From the NCBI RefSeq assembly GCF_041080655.1, contig NZ_CP163525.1:2852001-2916000 (forward strand): a DNA stretch of 64,000 nucleotides, in the 5' to 3' direction. Below are positions 60,171 to 64,000 of the stretch, piece by piece. Both the position numbers and the translations under genes were made by a program. Position 1 is the stretch's first letter. Each line of letters begins with the position of its first letter. A model generated the notes under the pieces. It was not told the DNA's origin, made no database searches, and saw nothing but the letters and a program-made list of their open reading frames with translations. The stretch comes from Streptomyces sp. CG4 (GTDB lineage: Bacteria > Actinomycetota > Actinomycetes > Streptomycetales > Streptomycetaceae).

Positions 60171-60255
60171 ATGCGGACCGTACGACACCGACCAACCCCT
60201 GGCACGCGCAGAGGTGAACCCCGGGGCGACTCGACCCGTGGAGTCCCTGAACCCG

Positions 60256-61806
60256 TCAGCCCATGAACTTCTTGAACTCGTCCGGCAGCTCGAAGTCCTG
60301 GCCGCCCTGCTGCGGCAGCCCGAACGCGCCACCGGCCTGTCCGGCGGCCTCGCGGCGCTGGGCCTCCTCCAGCTCCTGCTGCCTGCGCTTCATCGGGTTG
60401 CCGGAGCGCTGCTTGCCCTTGGCCTTCTTCGGCTGCTTCTTGGTGCGGCCGGGGCCGCCGCCCATGCCCGGCATCCCCGGCATGCCCGGCATCCCGCCGC
60501 CCTGGGCCATGCGGGACATCATCTTGCGGGCGTCGAAGAACCGCTCGACCAGGTTCTTCACCGCGCTGACCTCGACACCGGAACCCTTGGCGATACGGGC
60601 GCGGCGGGAGCCGTTGATGATCGTCGGGTCCTGGCGCTCACCCGGGGTCATCGACTTGATGATCGCGGCGGTGCGGTCGACGTCCCGCTCGTCGATGTTC
60701 TGGATCTGGTCCTTGATCTGGCCCATGCCCGGAAGCATGCCGAGCAGCTTGCTGATGCTGCCCATCTTCCTGACCTGCTCCATCTGGGCCAGGAAGTCGT
60801 CCAGGGTGAAGTCCTGGCCCTTCTTGGACGCCAGCTTCGAGGCCATCTTGGCGGCCTCTTCCTGGCTGAAGGTCTTCTCCGCCTGCTCGATCAGGGTGAG
60901 CAGGTCACCCATGTCGAGGATGCGGGAGGCCATCCGGTCCGGGTGGAAGGCGTCGAAGTCGTCCAGCTTCTCGCCGTTCGACGCGAACATGATCGGCTTG
61001 CCGGTGATCTCGCGGATCGACAGGGCGGCACCACCACGGGCGTCGCCGTCGAGCTTGGAGAGCACCACGCCGTCGAAGCCGACGCCGTCGCGGAAGGCCT
61101 CGGCGGTGTTGACGGCGTCCTGGCCGATCATCGCGTCGACGACGAACAGGATCTCGTCCGGGGAGACGGCGTCGCGGATGTCCGCGGCCTGCTGCATCAT
61201 CTCCTGGTCGATACCGAGGCGGCCCGCGGTGTCCACGATCACGATGTCGTGGACCTTGGACTTCGCGAACTCGATGGAGTCCTTGGCGACCTGCACCGGG
61301 TCACCGACGCCGTTGCCCGGCTCGGGCGCGAAGACCGCCACGCCCGCGCGTTCGGCGACGACGCTCAGCTGGTTGACGGCGTTCGGGCGCTGGAGGTCGG
61401 CGGCGACCAGCAGCGGGGAGTGGCCCTGCTCCTTCAGCCAGCGGCCGAGCTTGCCCGCGAGGGTGGTCTTACCGGCACCCTGCAGACCCGCGAGCATGAT
61501 CACGGTGGGCGGCTGCTTGGCGAAGCGCAGCCGCCGGGTCTCGCCGCCGAGGATGGTGACCAGCTCGTCGTTGACGATCTTCAGGACCTGCTGGGCCGGG
61601 TTCAGCGCCTTGGAGACCTCGACACCGAGGGCGCGCTCCTTGACGTTCTTGATGAACGTGCGCACGACAGGGAGGGCTACATCCGCTTCGAGGAGCGCGA
61701 TGCGGATCTCGCGCGCGGTGGCGTCGATGTCCGCCTCGGAGAGCCGTCCCTTGCCGCGCAGGTTCTTGAAAGTCGCTGACAGGCGATCGGAGAGAGTGTC
61801 GAACAC
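60256..61806 (-). CDS. ffh: Signal recognition particle protein Ffh
   Basis: SRP GTPase of 516 residues, which binds 4.5S RNA and signal sequences. The N domain (FDTLSDRLSATFKNLRGKGRLSE) is followed by G motifs: GLQGAGKTT near 106, DTAGRLGID near 188, LDGDARGGAALS near 246. The M domain has repeated Met helices (MASKLASKKGQDF, MGSISKLLGMLPGMGQIKD) and the basic RNA-binding stretch ending in a GMPGMPGMPGMGG tract near 430. The GTG at 61806 is chosen as it begins the N domain. It follows glnD by 96 bases, and the FtsH paralogue follows it. Confidence 0.97.
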   Translation of the reverse strand: MFDTLSDRLSATFKNLRGKGRLSEADIDATAREIRIALLEADVALPVVRTFIKNVKERALGVEVSKALNPAQQVLKIVNDELVTILGGETRRLRFAKQPPTVIMLAGLQGAGKTTLAGKLGRWLKEQGHSPLLVAADLQRPNAVNQLSVVAERAGVAVFAPEPGNGVGDPVQVAKDSIEFAKSKVHDIVIVDTAGRLGIDQEMMQQAADIRDAVSPDEILFVVDAMIGQDAVNTAEAFRDGVGFDGVVLSKLDGDARGGAALSIREITGKPIMFASNGEKLDDFDAFHPDRMASRILDMGDLLTLIEQAEKTFSQEEAAKMASKLASKKGQDFTLDDFLAQMEQVRKMGSISKLLGMLPGMGQIKDQIQNIDERDVDRTAAIIKSMTPGERQDPTIINGSRRARIAKGSGVEVSAVKNLVERFFDARKMMSRMAQGGGMPGMPGMPGMGGGPGRTKKQPKKAKGKQRSGNPMKRRQQELEEAQRREAAGQAGGAFGLPQQGGQDFELPDEFKKFMG

Positions 61807-61902
61807 GGCGCTCGCGGTCCTCGGGGTCGGTGACGGTCTTGATGGGAATCGCCCTCCAGGGTATCCCGGCGCCGAAGACACCGGGGAAGGTCGTCCCCCG
61901 GC

Positions 61903-64000
61903 TCATCCGCGCAGGGTCGCCTCCAGCACCCGGGCCAGGGATCCGGCGTCCTCCCCCGGCAACGGCTCCCCCGCCCCCGTGGTGACGTAGAACGCGTCCA
62001 CGGCGTTGGAGCCCAGCGTGCTCACATGCATGCTCCGTACCCGCACCCCCGCCTTCTCCAGGGCCGTCCCGATGCGGTGCAGCAGGCCCGGGGCGTCCTG
62101 GGCGCGGACCTCTATGACCGTGGCGTGGTGGGAGGCGGCCGGGGCCACCGTCACCCGGGCGGGCGGGGCGATCCAGCCGCGTCGGCGGGGGTAGGCCGCG
62201 TCGCGCTCGGCGAGCCGGCCGGCGATGTCCAGGGTGCCGTCCAGGGCGCGGACGAGGTCGGAGCGGAGCCGGGCGGCCTGGGGCAGGGAGCCGTACTCGG
62301 CGGCCACCCGCCAGTTGAGCAGCAGCACCGCGCCGTCTTCGACGTCGTCCGGCAGCGTCAGGGTGCGCAGCTCCGCCGTGCGCACGGTGAGGCGGTGCAC
62401 AGCGAGGACACCGGCGACGGCGGGGAGCACGGCGGGCTGGTCGGGTACGGCGATCAGCAGCTCGACGCCGAGCGGTTCCTGGGCGGACTCCTCCTCGGTG
62501 ACCGGTTCTCGCTGGGCGCGCAGCGCGAGGACCGGGCCGCCGGTGCGGTACGCCTCGATCGCCAGCCGCTCCTGCTCGGCCGTGGGCGCGGCGGGCTCCG
62601 GCTCCTCGGGGACGTCTCCGGCGAGTACGGCGGAGACCCGCCGGACCAGGTCGGCGACGAGGGAGCCGCGCCAGGAGGACCAGGCCGCCGGTCCGGTGGC
62701 GAGGGCGTCGGCCTCGGTCAGCGCGTGCAGCAGCTCCAGGGTGCTCTGGGTGCCGACCGCCTCGGCGACCGAGCGGACCGTGGCGGGGTCGTCCAGGTCG
62801 CGGCGGGTGGCCGTCTCGATGAGGAGCAGGTGGTGGCGGACCAGGAGGGACAGCACGGCCACGTCCGACCGGTCGAAGCCGATCCGCGCGGCCACGTCCT
62901 TGGCGATGATCTCGCCGGCCAGCGAGTGGTCGCCGGGCCAGCCCTTGCCGATGTCGTGCAGCAGGGCGGCGACCAGGAGCAGATCGGGGCGGCTGACGCG
63001 GCGGGTCAGTTCGGAGGCGCGGACGGCCGTCTCGATCAGATGCCGGTCGACCGTCCAGATATGGACGGCATTGCGCTGCGGGCGGCAGCGGACCCGTTCC
63101 CAGTCCGGCAGCAGGCGGCTGATCAGGCCCTCCGCCTCCAGCGCCTCCCAGACGTCGACGGTGGGGCGGCCGGAGCCGAGCAGGGTGACCAGCTGCTCGC
63201 GGGCCTCGGCGGGCCAGGGCGTGGGCAGGGGGCGCACGGTCGCGGCCATGCGCCGTACGGCGTGCAGGGAGAGCGGGAGGCCGGCCTGCGCGGCGGCGGC
63301 CGCGGCGCGCAAAGGGAGCGCGGGGTCGCGATCGGGGCGCGCGGCACGGGCGAGCACCACCTCACCGTCCTGCTCCACCACCCCCTCGGCCAGCGGGGAG
63401 CGCTCGACGACCGGCTTGCCGCCGCCCAGCATGGCGCGCAGGCGCGGTCGTACGGCGCGCGCCCGCAACACGCGCCCCACCTCGCGCCAGGTGACGTCAC
63501 TGGCGTACGCGATGACGCGCGCCGCCTCGTACACCTGCCGCAGCAGCGTGTCCGCGTCCAGCAGGCCCAGCTCGGCCGCCACCTGGTCCTGCTCCTGGAG
63601 CGCGAGCCGGTCGGTGGCGCGGCCCGTCGCCAGGTGCAGCGCGTCCCGTACGTCGAGCAGGCGTCGGCGCGCGTCGGCGAGGCCCTCGCGCGGGGCGTCG
63701 GCGAGCCAGGACGCGGCGACGGCGCGCAGCGCGGTGGCGTCCCGCAGGCCGCCGCGGGCCTCCTTCAGGTCGGGTTCCAGCAGGTACTGCAACTCGCCCT
63801 GCCGGTCGGCGCGTTCGGCGCACAGTTCCTGGAGTTCGGGGAGGCGTTTGGGGGCCTGGTTGCGCCAGTCGGCGAGGACGGCCGTGCGCAGCCCGGCGGT
63901 GAGGCCGAGGTCGCCGGCGAGATGGCGGGCGTCCAGGAGGCCGAGCTGGACTTTCACATCCTCTCCGGCGGTCTTCCGGGCCTCCGCGGGGGTGCGCACG
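61903..64000 (-). CDS. glnD: [Protein-PII] uridylyltransferase GlnD, N-terminus cut
   Basis: Bifunctional nitrogen sensor that modifies PII protein; about 698 C-terminal residues are in the window. The nucleotidyltransferase domain begins within ELQYLLEPDLKEARGGLRDATALR. The HD domain is intact with LHDIGKGWPGDHS near residue 340 of the visible part, followed by two ACT domains (VELLIAVPDQPAVLPAVAGVLAVHRLTVRTAELRTL and HATVIEVRAQDAPGLLHRIGTALEKAGVRVRSMHVST). The N-terminal part, including most of the nucleotidyltransferase active site, lies right of base 64000. Confidence 0.93.
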   Translation of the reverse strand, partial: VRTPAEARKTAGEDVKVQLGLLDARHLAGDLGLTAGLRTAVLADWRNQAPKRLPELQELCAERADRQGELQYLLEPDLKEARGGLRDATALRAVAASWLADAPREGLADARRRLLDVRDALHLATGRATDRLALQEQDQVAAELGLLDADTLLRQVYEAARVIAYASDVTWREVGRVLRARAVRPRLRAMLGGGKPVVERSPLAEGVVEQDGEVVLARAARPDRDPALPLRAAAAAAQAGLPLSLHAVRRMAATVRPLPTPWPAEAREQLVTLLGSGRPTVDVWEALEAEGLISRLLPDWERVRCRPQRNAVHIWTVDRHLIETAVRASELTRRVSRPDLLLVAALLHDIGKGWPGDHSLAGEIIAKDVAARIGFDRSDVAVLSLLVRHHLLLIETATRRDLDDPATVRSVAEAVGTQSTLELLHALTEADALATGPAAWSSWRGSLVADLVRRVSAVLAGDVPEEPEPAAPTAEQERLAIEAYRTGGPVLALRAQREPVTEEESAQEPLGVELLIAVPDQPAVLPAVAGVLAVHRLTVRTAELRTLTLPDDVEDGAVLLLNWRVAAEYGSLPQAARLRSDLVRALDGTLDIAGRLAERDAAYPRRRGWIAPPARVTVAPAASHHATVIEVRAQDAPGLLHRIGTALEKAGVRVRSMHVSTLGSNAVDAFYVTTGAGEPLPGEDAGSLARVLEATLRG

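Noticed and set aside
1..64000. tRNA, rRNA, transposase, integrase and prophage genes
   Set aside because: Looked for in gaps and frames; none was recognised.

Overview
The window is a piece of a high-GC actinomycete chromosome, almost certainly Streptomyces. Third codon positions are strongly G/C, GTG starts and ATGA overlaps are common, and the right half carries genes in the order known from Streptomyces: glnD, ffh, an ftsH paralogue, rpsP, a KH-domain gene, rimM, trmD, rplS, four clustered type I signal peptidase genes, a NUDIX gene, a DUF2469 gene, yraN, comM, dprA, whiG, rpsB, tsf, pyrH, frr, cdsA and rlmN. Most of these read leftwards (minus strand). No rRNA, tRNA, CRISPR array, transposase or integrase was seen.

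Left third (1-21,400), mostly accessory. An aldehyde dehydrogenase cut by the window edge, a NADAR protein, a DUF4190 membrane protein, a deaminase that is probably an aminodeoxyfutalosine deaminase, and a glycerophosphodiester phosphodiesterase come first. A decayed alginate lyase and a small membrane protein follow. Then comes a 1,946-residue NLR-like protein (6208-12048): TIR, degenerate metallophosphoesterase, NACHT NTPase, pentapeptide repeats and about 15 WD40 repeats. It is divergent from an ArsB/SLC13-type permease. Next is a four-gene overlapping unit of an XRE regulator, a DUF397 protein, an FAD/NAD(P)-binding protein with a collagen-like tract and a PEP-utilising-enzyme half. A second unit holds a membrane protein, a cupin-like protein and an inositol-monophosphatase-like enzyme. 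A broken reading frame and a conserved hypothetical gene close the region. The NLR-like protein and the four-gene unit are the best candidates for little-described systems.

Middle (21,400-37,400). A polyamine-type binding lipoprotein, gamma-aminobutyraldehyde dehydrogenase, Lrp/AsnC regulator and class III aminotransferase form a putrescine/GABA catabolic locus, and the edge aldehyde dehydrogenase may belong to it. An ABC ATPase overlaps a membrane protein whose large loop contains five 69-nt repeats. A glyoxalase-fold protein, an LAETG surface protein with a clear promoter and terminator, a maleylpyruvate-isomerase-family enzyme and a thiamine ABC transporter operon follow. The transporter operon is headed by a recognisable TPP riboswitch. 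rlmN and a YceI protein lead into the core region.

Right part (37,400-64,000). This is translation and secretion machinery (rpsB-tsf-pyrH-frr-cdsA; rpsP-KH-rimM-trmD-rplS-sip cluster; ffh), the sporulation sigma factor whiG, competence-like genes dprA and comM, an FtsH-type protease and a truncated glnD. Several strong hairpins divide these genes into transcription units: after tsf, after the KH gene and after the third signal peptidase gene.
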